Below are positions 37,624-50,597 of a DNA stretch of 64,000 nucleotides, one piece after another; position 1 is the first letter of the stretch, and each line of letters starts with the position of its first letter. Source of the stretch: Flammula alnicola (lineage: Eukaryota > Basidiomycota > Agaricomycetes > Agaricales > Strophariaceae); the NCBI GenBank assembly GCA_015499995.1, contig JADNRV010000056.1, forward strand, positions 124,001-188,000. The letters are read 5' to 3'. The notes under the pieces were generated by a model. The model ran no database searches, had not been told where the DNA came from, and saw only the letters and a list, made by a program, of their open reading frames with translations. Made by a program: the position numbers and the translations under genes.

Positions 37624-40600
37624 TGCCACCAAATGCTTCAGGATATATCTGCAGCGATAGTGTACGTTCTAAGATTGGGGATAGATAGATGTCGTTAATC
37701 AAAGGGATACGACGACGTGGGTCCAAGCGGGGTACTCACCCGACGAGCCGGAGATTTTGTTCCAGAATTGTGGACGGGGATTGAGGATTCAGCGGTTTAA
37801 GTAGGTAGTGGTAGGTGGCAGAGCATGCTCTGGGGAAGCAAATGGACTTCGAAAAGGGTACAGTTGCATGACTCCGAATGAGTGATTGGACCTGGTTTGT
37901 TGTGCGATATCCTTACGAATGCCGAGCCGCGACATGATTCCTTTCTCGGAGACCTTGTGCTTAACCGAGCTAATTACTTGTTGGGAGAACTGTCGAAGAA
38001 GCAACCCTGGAAAACAGCGCCAACTGTCAGAGCGTGTCAAAATCGGGCCTCTAGAGGAAAACATATCCTGAGGATGCACTGCATCAGAGATGATTAGAAG
38101 TTAAGAGGCGCTCGTCTGACGTCAAGTCAGAGAAGACAATTAGATGGTTTATCTGCTCCTTGCAGGTATCCTGAACAGACTTGATCTGAATCATTTGACA
38201 GCTAAAAATGTTGATAGACCCACTTTGTAAATGCAGCGCTCAGCTGCTTTGTTTTAGTTTTGGGAGCATGTACAAATAAAAGCCAACCTATGCAGTTTGG
38301 AACGGATCCCTTGGCGAGAGCACACAGTCAACCAACCAAATCAGATAAATTTTGTTTGTACGTGCTCCACAAGTAAGTAAACAAAGCGGTTGAAGCGCTG
38401 TATTTGCGAAGTGGGTCTATCTTTTAGCTGTTATGCGTGTTCTAGACAATAAAGACTTCTCTAAACCGGTAGTGCCAAGAATAAGCTAGTACTTGTAAAG
38501 CGAGCTCAATTGGATTTTTACTGGGGGAACCGGATCCCGGCGGTTATGTTAGGTAATGTTTAGATTTAATCTGCAGGACGCCCGATCTGCAGAACCCGTA
38601 CGCACCGTCCCGCCGCGAAGCGGAGCAAAGTTAATCATTGCCTTAAAGAGGACAATTGTCTTCATCCTTAATAGAAAACAGTAGCCGTGTCTGCAGCGTG
38701 TCTGTGGAATCTGGATAGCATTTTCAAAACGCAGGCTGCGACGGGGTATCAGTAATAAGATAGGCCAAACCAAAATTGTCGATACTGACCTTATCATTAA
38801 ATCACTGGATTAATGGAATTAATGAGCGCCCCGACGGATGAATCAAGATTCAATATTCAAGCTTCAAGAGCCGTCTGAGCTCGGTGGGTCCACGATAGAA
38901 TATGATTCATTATTGCGTCTCAAAAGGTAAATCATCTCTAGTGAATCAACATCACCATCCTCGGCGACTGCTAATGTTGACTAAGTATTCCGAGGGATGG
39001 AAACCTATATATATAACGAGTCAGACGCTTTTATGCTCCAACCTGGCGCGCGCTGATATGGTCGTTATCGATGAGATCAAGAGAGTTCGGGAACATACGG
39101 TGCATATAGACTCGGAGGATGGTTTTTGCCATGAGACAGTTGAAGTTTTGAAAGAATTCAGTCCATCTTTAGAGACGCTCCTATTACTGTCAAGTGCTGT
39201 GACTTGAGACGAATATACGAGTATTCGCATCAGGAGAAAACAAGAGAAAAATTATTCTGGAAGATACTTTGATATCGATTGAGGGCGAGAAGGATGGCTC
39301 TCCCGATCTTCCTGGCATAACGTAGAGAAGGCCTGCATGATTTACTTATCTTGATGTAAGTACTGACAGAATCATACCATCGTCACCGACGAATTCGTCC
39401 AACCGTAAACATCGCGACTTACCTCAGCAGAAGGCGTCGGCATGAGAATTTGAAAAAAAAAGGGGCCAGCTGCTTTATACCACGCTCGTCGCTGATTGTT
39501 CTGTAAGACTGTACATTTGTCCAGATGGAAGGTCTGCTGAGTATTTCCCCTGAGATATTATCATATGGAATATATCAAATGCGAGAAATGGAGAGGACAT
39601 ACTGATCTCGGATTATCAGGATTAGCAGCTTGATAGAGTGTAGGACGCATCTGTTTTTGGCAATGATTTTGGATGGTAACCGTTGAATCCTGATATCAGC
39701 AGTGTATCAAGCATGAAGGAATCTTCGTATAGCCCACATGCACTGACGTTGCTACTGAATGGAATGTATGAAGGTACTTCTGGGTATGCATGAAGAGTAG
39801 TCCTGCGGTCCGCGGATGAGTTGGAATCTCGTCAAATATCGAGCACTTTAGACATACGAAAAATAGGCAAGGCGATGCACAGGCATACGGCATAACCGAA
39901 GGTCTGATTTTCGCAAGGTCTGATGTTGGAAGTGGACACAGCACGAGACACGCTGATGGCCGACTCAGAAGGTGACCCATAAATGTAGGAGGTAAGTAGC
40001 ATATTGGGAGATTTGGCCGCCTAAGCCTGGTTCCGAGAGCGCCAAGAAGCAAGCCCAGTGAGCAGCGGAGAAAAATGATCTTTTTAAAGAAACGAAGCAT
40101 GAAAGCAGCTCAGCGCTCAGAGCGTTATGGCAGTTCAGTGGAAGTGACTGACGCAGCGGAAACAAAATGGAAGATCAGACATGTGGGCTCATATAATAGG
40201 AACTAAAAATACACAATTCGCAGTCTTCTTGTGCCCTTCTAGAGTGGGCATTTAGAGTTCTGATGATTGAGTACGCTGCGTACATTGAAGAGTTTGTTAA
40301 GCTCGTCACCAAGTACCGACAGGTACCGACATCTCAAGGACGACAAAAAAGACCGCGTTCTCGACAGTGCCTGGAGTTTATCAGGATTCAGGAATTCGAC
40401 TCAGGATAATGCGATGTTCTGAAGCAGGTATACGTAAAGCAGGAATTGAGCAGGAACAGTTGAATGAGTGGAGGCGTGGGAAGAGCACGTGCCGTGGGAG
40501 AAACGACACGTCGCGGTGGAATCGCGAAAATGTGGCCCTAATAGTTCTGTACTTAGTCTCATCCCCCACATTCTTATGCCAAGCGCCTCCTCTACTTGCT

Positions 40601-40630
40601 CATAAAACTTTTTAACGACCCACAAATCTA
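37624..40630. other. 3-kb gene-poor region
   Basis: No gene supported. Open frames such as 37789-38079 (-), 38902-39207 (+) and 39696-40100 (-) lack motifs and splice support. A hairpin-forming element at 38198-38432 is listed separately. Confidence 0.5.
38198..38432. repeat. 235-bp hairpin element, MITE-like, with ~85-bp inverted arms
   Basis: The left arm starts ACAGCTAAAAATGTTGATAG (38198) and the right arm ends CTTTTAGCTGT near 38431. The reverse complement of the right arm matches the left along about 85 bp, including GATAGACCCACTT, CAGCGCT, CTTTGTTT and GGAGCA-GTACAAA, with scattered substitutions and small indels. The loop is about 60 bp. No clear target duplication or coding capacity was seen. 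It fits an old MITE or another transcribed hairpin. Confidence 0.65.
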
Positions 40631-41656
40631 ATGGCACGTTCAAAAAAACAAGCGCAGCACCTTGACACCGACTCCTCTGCGGCCACGAGACCAACACGTA
40701 CACCTAGTCCAAGTAGCAGTCGCACCAGATCACCACCGTCGCCAGAATCAGAGCGCCCTGTCGGTCCTCTCTCAGTGGCTGTATCATCGCTAAACCGCGA
40801 TACCGTAAAAGTTAATAACGCAAATGCCACGGAGTTGAAGAATGCTTGTGACGATGCGGTGAAACGCGTGAGTAGGAAGTTTGAGCTTTCACGCCTTTTG
40901 CATGTTTCAATTCTGGTTGATGATTCTGTTATCCCCCTACAACTATGCATTAGCCAATTTTACTGACTTTTACTCTGATTTCTCTCTGCCTATCAGTATC
41001 TGTCACGGCCAGAGCTCTTCAAACAAATACACCTCCACACAGATGTTCGTCTAGGGCTCGGATGGCTTAGCGTTTTTGTCGCCGCTGGAACGGCACTGTA
41101 TGGATATAAGGTTGACTTTGAACAGTCGAAACCAGTGGTCTCAATTGGACTCGTAGTGTGAGTTCCTCCATATTTTTTTGCTCGCATGCCACATTGCGAG
41201 AAAAATACTTATCATTTTCTTGGCAGGTACATCTTTCTAACTGTTATCCAAACCCTCTATGCCTACTTCGTCGAGGGTAACACTATCTTCGTAGGAAAAC
41301 GCAAGTCGTTTTCGAAACGGGTAGGCTTCCTTGCTTGCTTTTGGAGCACAGTCCCATTCATATGACATGCATAGATAATAACTGAGCGTATTCATCTGAA
41401 TTCCTCGACAATACCCCCCTCAATCACGTCATCCTCGTCATCGACCCCATCTCCCGCAAATGCACCCTCCTATCAACTTGTTGTATCATATGTTCGCTCC
41501 ACCAACGGCGGCAAGTCCCTCCTAGCCAAGGGCCGCACAAAGGCCTCCCAGACCTACAGTGCGTTTTTCGACGAGCAAGGCGTTATGGATCAAGATGCTT
41601 TCGAACACTGGGTAGGCGAGCTGGTAGAGGAAGGGATAGACGGAAAGTCAGCATGA
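40631..41656 (+). CDS. SPC2: signal peptidase complex subunit 2 (SPC25)
   Basis: SPC25/Spc2 is a non-catalytic subunit of the ER signal peptidase and helps bind the translocon. Four exons, 40631-40867, 40997-41157, 41227-41320 and 41375-41656, sum to 258 codons (257 aa). After a Ser/Pro/Arg-rich N-terminus, the family core begins VKVNNANATELKNACDDAVKR and HTDVRLGLGWLSVFVAAGTA. Two membrane helices follow (LSVFVAAGTALYGY and VVSIGLVVYIFLTVIQTLY), with DFEQSKPVV between them. The cytosolic C-terminal domain includes YQLVVSYVRSTNGGKSLL and ends GELVEEGIDGKSA. All are hallmarks of the family. The low-complexity N-terminus (about 45 residues) is longer than in yeast. Intact. Confidence 0.92.
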
Positions 41657-42165
41657 TGGCGAGCATCGTTTGTACTCTTGTTTGATGGTTTTTGGTACTT
41701 ATTACTGAGCGATATCTCTATACAAAATGTGGCCATGTGCTATTACAGTTTCTCGTAACTCTTCTGATTTATTTTGTGCCTCGCCGCTGCATACCCCTTT
41801 CCACAAGTTGATGCTTCGAATTCGGCTTCTGGTGTCTGGGCGATGGTTGGAAGTTTCGACAACAGCTTAGCTTGTGCTAACAACGTTTGATCAGATATCT
41901 TGGACTGTAGATTGTGTATCAATTGAGGCCTTGACGGGAACAATGAGGCATCTGACTCTTCCCTTAAAAGTCAGCGCAGGGCTGTCTGACGTTGCCAGAC
42001 GTCACCGAGCTGCAAGAAAGATACCCTTAAAAGGTATTTTTCTGATCACAATTGACAATTGCATGCCGTCAATACTTTATTCTTATCATAATCATAGCTG
42101 AACGTCTATTGTTGAAGGTGTTATCTCAACCCCTTAAGCCATCAAGAGAAGAAAGGGGTATCCAA
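41657..42165. other. intergenic region, convergent ends of SPC25 and OYE copy 1
   Basis: No gene supported. Confidence 0.5.
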
Positions 42166-43621
42166 CTAGGGATCATCCAGCTCCTCTATCCTCTTGTGAC
42201 TTCCAAGAACGCCAGCGGCTCTACCGCCAAAGCCCAGTCGTATCTGTCTCGCCAAATGTAACTTAACCCCGAGCTCATCCGCCATGGCCCACACCAATCC
42301 CGGATTCTTCTGGAATCCGCGGCCTACAAAGACAACATCTGCGCGACCCGACTCAAGGATATCCTGTGCAACTTTGCCTTCGAAGAGACCACCAACAGCA
42401 GAAACTAACATCCTCGAACCCGGTATCTTTCCGATGGCTTTCTTTGCCGCGGCTGCGAGGGGCACTTGATACTCCGGACCTGACCTGATTTTTTGACGGG
42501 CATCCAAGCCACCGGAAGAAACGTCGAAAAGGTCGACACCATGCTCGGCAAGAATAGGTGCGAGCCTCGCAGTATCTTCAACTCTCCACGATGGCTCATC
42601 CGGAGCAACTTCTTCCATCCATTCTGTTCCAGAAACTCTATGGCAGTGTGAGTAAAGACACAAGAATAATGGAGAAAACAGATGGTTGCTCACCGGCAGA
42701 ATAATGGCATATCTTCGGGAATAACAGCCCTGACAGCGTCGACAACCTCTAAAGTCAATCGAATCCTGTTCTCGAAGCTGCCTCCATATTCGTCGGTGCG
42801 CTTGTTGGCCTGGGGACTCATAAACGAGGACAGAAGGTAACCATGGGCAGCATGGATTTCGATGACATCAAATCCAGCAGCAACCGCGCGTTTTGCAGCA
42901 TCAACGAACGCAGTGACCACTCGTTTAATGCCGTCAACAGTCAATTCGCGGGGTTTCGCATAGGCGGGTATGAATGGCAAGGCCGAAGGGGCCCAGACGT
43001 CGTCCGGCCACCCTCCGTATTCTGGAATAGCAAGCGGCGGAACAGGCAACGTCCACGGGACGAGAGTCGACGCTTTCCGACCAGCATGCGCCAGTTGGAT
43101 GGCGATCTTCTGCCCCTGCGAATGCGCGAACTCGACGATCTGGGATAGAGGCTTTATATGTGCGTCCGACCATATGCCAGAACATTCGGGGGTGATGCGA
43201 CCTTCTGGTAGTACAGCAGTCGCTTCGACGAAGGTCAGACCGGGTCCGCGAGTCAAAATTCCTCCAACTGAATGTAGTTTAGTTTTCTTAGTGAGCTGAA
43301 TTTGCACGGACCAAAAGACGACGACATACGATGGGCTAGATGCCATGGGGTCACCATTCCGTTTTGAGCAGAGTATTGACATAGTGGAGACAACTAAGCA
43401 GGATCTGTCCATGTTAACCGGCTAGTTAATAACAAGGAAGACGACGACCACTCAACAAATATTCTATTCTGGAACTCGACCCCGCGGATCTTCAATGACT
43501 GGAACAGAAGTGGGATCGTTTTCCCGCTGGGCTGAGGGTCTATCGCCCTACCAGCAGGCGGATTTTGCTGAGGCGTGTAATATGAGATGCCTGGGGCGCC
43601 GTCGTTTGGGCTGGCTGTCAT
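42166..43621 (-). CDS. class III old yellow enzyme (NADH:flavin oxidoreductase), copy 1
   Basis: FMN enzymes that reduce activated C=C bonds of enones with NAD(P)H. The ATG is at 43621 and the TAG at 42166, with introns near 43430, 43290 and 42660. The YqjM-type features are visible: SPLCQYSAQNGM with the flavin-tuning Cys, QLAHAGRKAS, the catalytic pair in IEIHAAHGYLLSSFMSP (His-x-x-His of class III), the NKRTDEYGGSFENRIR signature, and the phosphate-binding SAVGGLFEG and VFVGRGFQKNP. It sits head-to-tail behind a close paralog and shares its intron positions, so the pair arose by tandem duplication. No signal peptide; cytosolic. Natural substrate is unknown. Confidence 0.92.
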
Positions 43622-44165
43622 CTTTGAACTTGAGCAATGCTATGATGGACAATACGACAGTCGCTGGGATCTATGGAAATGCTTCTTTTATATGTCGACC
43701 TTCCTTCTTCGGCACGCGATGAAACCACTCCCAGAGGACCAGAGAAATTATGCTTTGTCAACGATCAAGACCTGGGGCTTGGGGCTTAATTGCGATGCAT
43801 AGGATTAAGATGTTGACATATGTCAATCCATAGGACAATGTACTATTCGGACGTACCAGGTGGCTCACTTCTCGCCAACTCGACGCGTAATCATATCGAT
43901 GAGGGGCTTTACCGAAAATTGACGGTAATTCATACATTTGGTCGAGATTTCCGTAATCAATGCTTTCTTCTCAAGGCTTTGGAAGTTGCTTTTCTGTCTG
44001 GAGCAGAAAAAGGAGCGGGATATGTTCACGTGATTTAACACAAAATCAGGCTGAATCGTGATATACGGCGATTCTAGTTATATTTGTTATTCTCTACTCT
44101 AACATCACAATGTGCCCCAAGTAAGAGACCAGAGTGCGTTATCATAGTCTAGACTGCTTAGAGAG
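43622..44165. promoter_or_regulatory. spacer between the two OYE genes
   Basis: About 540 bp; no gene seen. It should contain the promoter of OYE copy 1. Confidence 0.45.
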
Positions 44166-45588
44166 TCATTCCTTCTTACTGCTTCCAAGTCCGCGGATAC
44201 CTCTGCCTTTGAATCCCCATCGGATTTGATTAGCCCAATGCAATTCAACGCCGACGTCCTCCGCCATCTGCCACACCTGACCTGGGTTCTTCTGGAAGTA
44301 CCGACCAACGAAGATGGCATCTGCACGACCAGACTCCACGACGCTCGCTGCGGCCTTCCCCTCGTAGAGTCCGCCGACGGCGCTGACGAGCATCTTCGAA
44401 CCGACGGCTGTTTTGGCAGCCTCGGCGAAGGGCACTTGGTACTCTGGACCTGGTCGAATTTTCTGGCGGGCGTCGTTCCCACCAGCAGATACGTCCAGGA
44501 GATCAACACCATGCTCGGCGAGGATAGGTGCGATCCCGGCAGTATCTTCTACTCTCCAAGATGGCTCGTCAGCGGCGACTTCTTCCAGCCATTCTGTCCC
44601 CGAAATTCTGTGTAGTGCAGCATAAGGAAAGATAAATAAATAAAGAACTAATCAGATACTCACCTCAAGAATAATGGCGTGTCCTTTGGAATTACAGCCC
44701 TGATAGCATCGACGACTTCCAAAGTCAAACGAATCCTGTTCTCAAAGCTTCCACCGTATTGATCGGTACGCTTATTGCTCTGGGGGCTAAGAAACGATGA
44801 CAGAAGATAACCATGAGCGTTGTGGATTTCAATAACGTCGAATCCAGCGGCAATCGCGCGTTTCGCCCCATCAGCGAAGGCAGTGACGACTCGCTTGATG
44901 CCTTCCAAGGTCAATTCACGAGGGTGAGCGTAGCTCTCGTGGAATGGCACAGTTGATGGGCCCCAGACATCATCCGGCCAGCCTCCCTCTGCTTTTGGAG
45001 CCAGCGGAGGTCCATCCAAGTAAGGTGCGATAGTCGAGGCTTTACGACCGGCATGAGCCAGCTGGATGGCTATCTTCTGTCCTTGAGAGTGGGCAAATTC
45101 GACGATCTGGGCCAGAGGCTTGACATGCGCGTCCGACCAGATACCGACATCCTCAGGACTGATTCGACCTTCTGGCACCACAGCGGTCGCTTCAACGAAG
45201 GTCAGCCCTGGTCCGCGAGTAAGAATGCCTCCCACTGTTTTTGTTTGGTCAGTAATCTGAAGAGTAGATGCGATGGACATGGGACAATGGGACATACAAT
45301 GCGCCAAATGCCATGCAGTCACGATTCCGTCCTCAGCAGAGTATTGACACAAAGGCGATAGCTATTGAAGACAAGGTTTTTGTGAGCGTCTCGCTCGATG
45401 TCAAAGGAAGGTAACGACTCAACGAATATCCTGTTCGGGAACTGTACGCCGCGGATATTTAACGGCTGGAAAAGCTTTGGAACAGGATTGCCACTAGGTT
45501 GAGGGTCAATCGCCGTTCCAGCAGGTGGATTCTGGAGAGGTGTAAAATACGGGATTCCCGGGGCAGCAACATTAAGCGGGCCAGTCAT
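44166..45588 (-). CDS. class III old yellow enzyme (NADH:flavin oxidoreductase), copy 2
   Basis: Close paralog of copy 1, same strand. The ATG is at 45588 and the stop at 44166. Its features run in the same order: SPLCQYSAEDG, QLAHAGRKAST, IEIHNAHGYLLSSFLSP, NKRTDQYGGSFENRIR, SGTEWLEEVAADEPSW, SAVGGLYEG and IFVGRYFQKNPGQVW. The His-x-x-His pair is H-N-A-H here and H-A-A-H in copy 1, so both keep the class III arrangement. It ends GLGSSKKE; copy 1 has a different, longer tail. Intact. A TATA-like TTTATAAAG lies at about 45656, some 68 bp upstream of the ATG. Confidence 0.92.
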
Positions 45589-46609
45589 CGTAAGGGAATG
45601 TTATGAAGGGAGATGAGCAAATGTGAGTGAAGATTTCGCCATCGGAATGTCGTCCTTTATAAAGTACCCTCGAGAAGTCTGACAAAGAGTTTTATCAGAG
45701 TTTATCTTATTCAGAAAGGTCTATTTTCAACTTACAGACGATGACCAAGGCCATGGAAAGAATCATGGATGCTTAAACTGATCGCGTTGTCCGTGGGATA
45801 CCGATCTTCTGTCTGCCCATGACGAAGAAACGCGCATTTGGTATACGATGTACTGGGTGCGATGTGGGAGAAGTATGAGGAGGTTCGGCCTTCCGATAGT
45901 CCGATCCGGCTCCGGGAAATGATATGCCGTGCTGACAACTTGCTGACACTGGCGCTGACAAGCCCAGGGAAATTTTTTTAGGGATGACTTGGGGATGACA
46001 ATCTAATGATATGAGAGCGCTAGCCTCGGATCGACCACCGTGCGTGTCGTTCATAGTACTTTTAATGGTCGCTATTTGGCCGTCATTATATGCAACAGCA
46101 TGCAGCGGGATTGGCTAGACTTGGGTTAATCATTATTATTATCAAGTCCAGCTGCAATGCGTTAGGAGACTAGGGTAGAAGTCACCTAGAAGCAGTAGAT
46201 TGGAGCAGATTCGGGCGAGCGGTTAGAGGTTGGCCATTGTGGATAATACTCCTCAGTAAAATGAACTGAGGATCAACTTGCTTGGATTTGCATCAAGATG
46301 GTGCGAGCTTGTCGCGACTTCCGTGATCACCAAAGTCAAAAATATGAGGTCATCGAAATATTTTATATCAGCTCGAGCCTTAGTGTCTGCTATTTTTTTT
46401 TGCTGAAACGCTAAGCAGGCCGCGAGTTCCGCCGCCCGCGACACTCGAAACGGAAAAGGTCTCATACACCGCAGACTGGTAGATTGTAAAAGGAAACTAC
46501 ACTGGTCTGTAAAATAGTGACGTCCAAGTCGAGAGTGAAGATGATACGGGCGCTAATTTTGTGCTTTCCTGAAACTTGCAATCAACGTCCGGCATGTGCA
46601 CGCAAAGCT
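45589..46609. other. intergenic region
   Basis: About 1 kb without a supported gene; promoter of OYE copy 2 at its left side. Confidence 0.5.
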
Positions 46610-47526
46610 CTAGACAGATCCTCCGAAACCCCCTGAACGGAAACAATGAGTTAGCGAAATCTTTTACAGGATAAAGCGCAGACATACAGTATTTAGCAGC
46701 ATATTTCACAACGATCTCAGGAGATCCAGGCCAGGCGTGCACTGTAATAATGAACGTCAGAAGCGAACTCATTCCAGAGAATAAATGTACGCACGGTTGC
46801 AGGAGGTTGGCCGAGGCGGGTATCCGTCCTGTAAACTTCTTGTGCGAGCGAGCCGGTGAGAGATTTGAGGAAGACCCAGTCAATATCCTTGCTGCCGGTC
46901 AGGGCAGTCGTTGAATTGATTTTGGAAGCTACGACGAATGCATTGGGATTTCCGGCATCGGCTCCTTGGGATGTGAAATCCCATTTTGGGTTGATTCCTG
47001 AGCCAGTAATGGGGTTTGTAACATAGTAGTGTTGACCTGTATTAAATATTGGGTTAGTATACATTACTATTGAAGAGATTCAGGAAGGCTGCTCACCGAG
47101 AATTACAGGGCCCGAGAAGAGATGCAGGGTGGAAATCATCTCTGGCGCGGAGACGGCAGGCGGGGCAGCCTCCCATGCAGCAATAGCGATGTCGGGGAGA
47201 ATACCGAACAAGGGAGTGTTAATGAGACAGGAAATGTCAAACAATTCCGCCAGGGCGCCCACGTTCCTGATTAGAGGATCAGTCAGCTAACCATCGTTGA
47301 ACGCTGTTCCTACTCACGTATAAGTACCCGTGCTAGTGCAAGTATAGTTTTGTGTGCCAATGGCAATACCGACGAAGGAACCCTTCGCGGTCGGCGCTGT
47401 AAGGGCTTGCGGAAGGTTCGGAATCTGCATATTACTGATGTTGCAGCCCGAACGCTTTAGAACAAGCCCTGACGCCAAGAGGGGGGCCAAGAGAGCGAGA
47501 GAAAAGAATGTGGTGAAGGCAACCAT
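46610..47526 (-). CDS. secreted DUF3455-family protein
   Basis: The ATG at 47526 starts a signal peptide (MVAFTTFFSLALLAPLLASG). The family pattern follows: QALTAPTAKGSFVGIAIGTQ, YTCTSTGTYTNVGALAELFD, HYYVTNP, PKWDFTSQG, KDIDWVFLKSLTGSLAQEVY and RTDTRLGQPPA, then VKYAAKYWGFGGS. DUF3455 proteins are common small secreted proteins in fungi, sometimes induced on plant matter or during pathogenesis; their biochemical function is unknown. The last two introns are small, and the exon after GQPPAT uses an ambiguous donor (GTGCGTAC contains two candidate GT sites; the inner one keeps frame into HAWPGSPE). The TATA-like TTTTATAC is at about 47612. Confidence 0.85.
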
Positions 47527-50500
47527 GGTTGGTAAAGAGAGAGACGTAGATGCTAAGTGGTGTAAGACGATGGGAGAGGTCTTGGGATGACTCTGGTGAG
47601 TGCCATGCCATTTTATACTGCTCGAGTAAACCTATACATATAGAAGCCGATTTTGCCGCTGAATTAGACTTAAAAATAATGATGCCGCGAACTCCACACC
47701 CCGCTGGGTAAATGCATCAAGAGGCGTAGCTTAACCTGACAAATGTCCCTGAACAGCGAGCGCGATAGATCATTACGAAGATCACTCTGGCAAGATGAAA
47801 GCGTTCAGACACACGAGGGAATTCGAAAGACCAGACTCATATGTAGAGTGATCGCCGTTGGTCAACAAGTTTTAAGCTTTCAAGTCCCAGGTCTTTTCAA
47901 TACGTCGACAGATGTATCAGTGTTGGTGTTCTTGACTCTGAAAACTCCTGACATGGAAAGGGCGTCCACTTGCCAGTTGGAGTTTCAAGTCCCTAGTCCC
48001 ACGGTAATGCCTAGGGTTGCAAATTTTGAACCGCCAAATTCATCAGACGGCGAAGCACTGACCCTAGATTGTCAGCAAGACAGGTCATCAACAACATTAA
48101 CACCACTCCATTTCTCGCGGAAAGACGAGAATGAGGTGGCCAATGCCTTGAATGATTATCAAGTCGCAGAAGATGAAGACCCTTCGTGCCCTAGATCAAA
48201 GAACCTGGTAGGAAGAGAAACAGAACTCTGAGTTTTCTCTGCCAGGAACTTGGCCAGGCTCATAGCACCATCACTGATCAGCGCCTACGCCACGAATATG
48301 AATTTTCTGTTAAAAATAGGGTTTTCAAGTTCAGAATGGTTTAAATATAGTAGCACTTAACTTGGTACAACTGTTTGAGTCGATCCTTGACACCGTCAGA
48401 ACAGCTCTGATGTCCGTCTGAAAGGCACCGTTTACGGCGGATTCGGATCAACATTTGGCAGCAGCGGTGAGGATCACGGTGATACGGTGAAACCTGAAAC
48501 CCTCCTTCTCAGATGCGGCAGGGGGATGGTGTATCGTTCGAAAGTTGTGCTCCTCTTGCGGCTTGCTATTTTCTCAATTGGATTCTAAGAAAAGGTCGAG
48601 AGGGGCAAGACTACCTCTAGAAAACTTGCATCCCATTAAACCTAGCACAAGGGAAATGACGATAATCGGTATCTGAGATAATTGAGGCGTACATAAAATG
48701 AGAAGAGAAAACGCCGGCTAGGTGAGAACGATGTGCCTTGGAGATGAATGCACCTTCCGGAGCAGTCTGCGTTGGGCGGCTGTGAGACGCGCAAGCGCCT
48801 TCTATCTATATTCTAAAACGACATGGGTTCTCACGGGGGGGATAAATCGGGCGCGGCTCATTGGCTAGAGACAAACACAAAGACTCATTGGCTTGCGTAT
48901 ACAGATCTGTGGCGAGGCACGGGCACGTGACTCATCGATGGTCCTGGCCTGCTCTCGGCCCTCACTCTAGATCATGATGTTACCATTGGCTTACAACTAT
49001 CTCTTGCACAACTCTTTCACCGTGCAAAGCACGGGTCCACAGTCTAGTATGTACTTATATAACCCACCCGTGGGAACTTCAAGCGCACTCTCTCGCTCTC
49101 ATCGTCCATGTAATTACACTCTAATGTTGGCTTTCCACGGCGGTTTGGTCTCCAATGTCGATGTGTGTCTGCCTTTTTACAGAGCCCATCCAGGATCCCG
49201 GCTTACCTCAATTCGAATTTCGAATTCAAAAGATGCGTGTACCAAATCCGCCTATTTTTGGTCTCGGGGGTTTCCGCTGGGCGGCCCCTGGCGGCCCTTG
49301 TCGCTTGTGATCGGACAATCTTTTCAAGTGCTGTGTTGACCGCGAACCAGACCTGCGTGAGGCAGTTCATCTTCCATGATGGTAGAAGCACCAAGCTGCC
49401 TCCCATCCCTTCTATTCGGACGCTCTACAGCCATCTAGTCGTGTGTCGACCAAGTTTTGACACAACTTACGATAAGGCCGCCTTTTAACAAGCAAAGCAT
49501 TAACGAATTTGGTTTGATCCTAACAGTTTCCTCCACGGCCTCCGACTCCAACTGTGCGGCTGTTGACCATTCTTCTTCACATGGCGCGAGACTGGACTCT
49601 AGATGTCAAAAGTCAATAGTCACGAGAACGAACATCAGCAAACCGATTCTTGTATTCAGAGCGAAAATTAGACCCGTCTTGAGGTGGCTGTTGGTTGGGC
49701 ATGATACTGAGGACTTTCTTCAATCCATGTGAGTGTTCATTTTTTTCTACGACCGCGAACCTGACATTATTTACTAGGAGCGCATGCATTGGACTGGGTC
49801 TCGCTCAAGAATAAAGACCGACGTTCAAGAAACCACATGGTCTTATATGTATATGTGCTCTCGGGTTTACAGGAAATGGACCCCTTTAACATCTTACCTC
49901 CTGAACCCTGAACCAACACCCAATCTTATCGGAACTCTGTATCATATCATTCATCTTTACTACTGACGGACAGCGCGCAAGACTCCTAAAGCTGAAATAT
50001 GGACCTCTTCAATCTATATCGTACTATATAATGCGCTTTCCATGACTCGACGACGTTTTCGTCTTTCCGACGCCTTCCCTGTCGCCGAAAATATTAACGT
50101 GCACAAAACTCTGTCTTGATGTCCATTCTTATCTGCGTGGGTTTGGCGAGGCTGAGCAGAACTGATTATGTAGTCGAGGTGAGTGCCTACTTATTTCCAT
50201 CCTAGGACGTAGTATTCACAAATCCACCAGGGTAGAACGCTCACGATAAATATACTTCCCGAAATGCGCAGTCGATCCGCCCTTAGGGCGAGGATAAGGA
50301 GAACATTTGGGTATCCAACCCAACACCGATAAGTCGCTTAACACCCATGGCCTGAAAGATCACATGCATGCGTTGCACCCGCTAGAGCTCTTCTTCTAGG
50401 CCAAAAGGGATTCATACCATTTTGGTACGTCTTATCTATTCTTGATTTATCTATAGTGCACTTCTTGGCATTGTAGATATGCTCCTCCAGGAAAAGGCTT

Positions 50501-50597
50501 GCATTCCTGGGTAATTTATTTAAGGAAACTTGGTACATGCCATGTAAGATAAGAGTCGACGGTGCGGAAGAAGTCTTGTGCCCATATCTTCCTTACG
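47527..50597. other. 3-kb gene-poor region
   Basis: Apart from one intact frame at 47743-48231, no gene is supported. Frames at 48974-49488 (+) overlap each other and have no motif. Confidence 0.5.
47743..48231 (+). CDS. possible orphan protein, 162 aa
   Basis: An uninterrupted frame from ATG 47743 to TGA 48231. The product starts MSLNSERDRSLRRSLWQDES, has a short hydrophobic strand (DVSVLVFLTL) and an acidic C-terminal part (YQVAEDEDPSCPRSK). No known family, signal peptide or splice context is seen. It is divergent from the DUF3455 gene, with about 215 bp between start codons. It may be a chance frame. Confidence 0.22.
   Translation: MSLNSERDRSLRRSLWQDESVQTHEGIRKTRLICRVIAVGQQVLSFQVPGLFNTSTDVSVLVFLTLKTPDMERASTCQLEFQVPSPTVMPRVANFEPPNSSDGEALTLDCQQDRSSTTLTPLHFSRKDENEVANALNDYQVAEDEDPSCPRSKNLVGRETEL

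Noticed and set aside
48974..49488. Two overlapping plus-strand frames of 107-121 codons.
   Set aside because: They overlap in different frames, have no recognisable motif and no splice context; likely chance.
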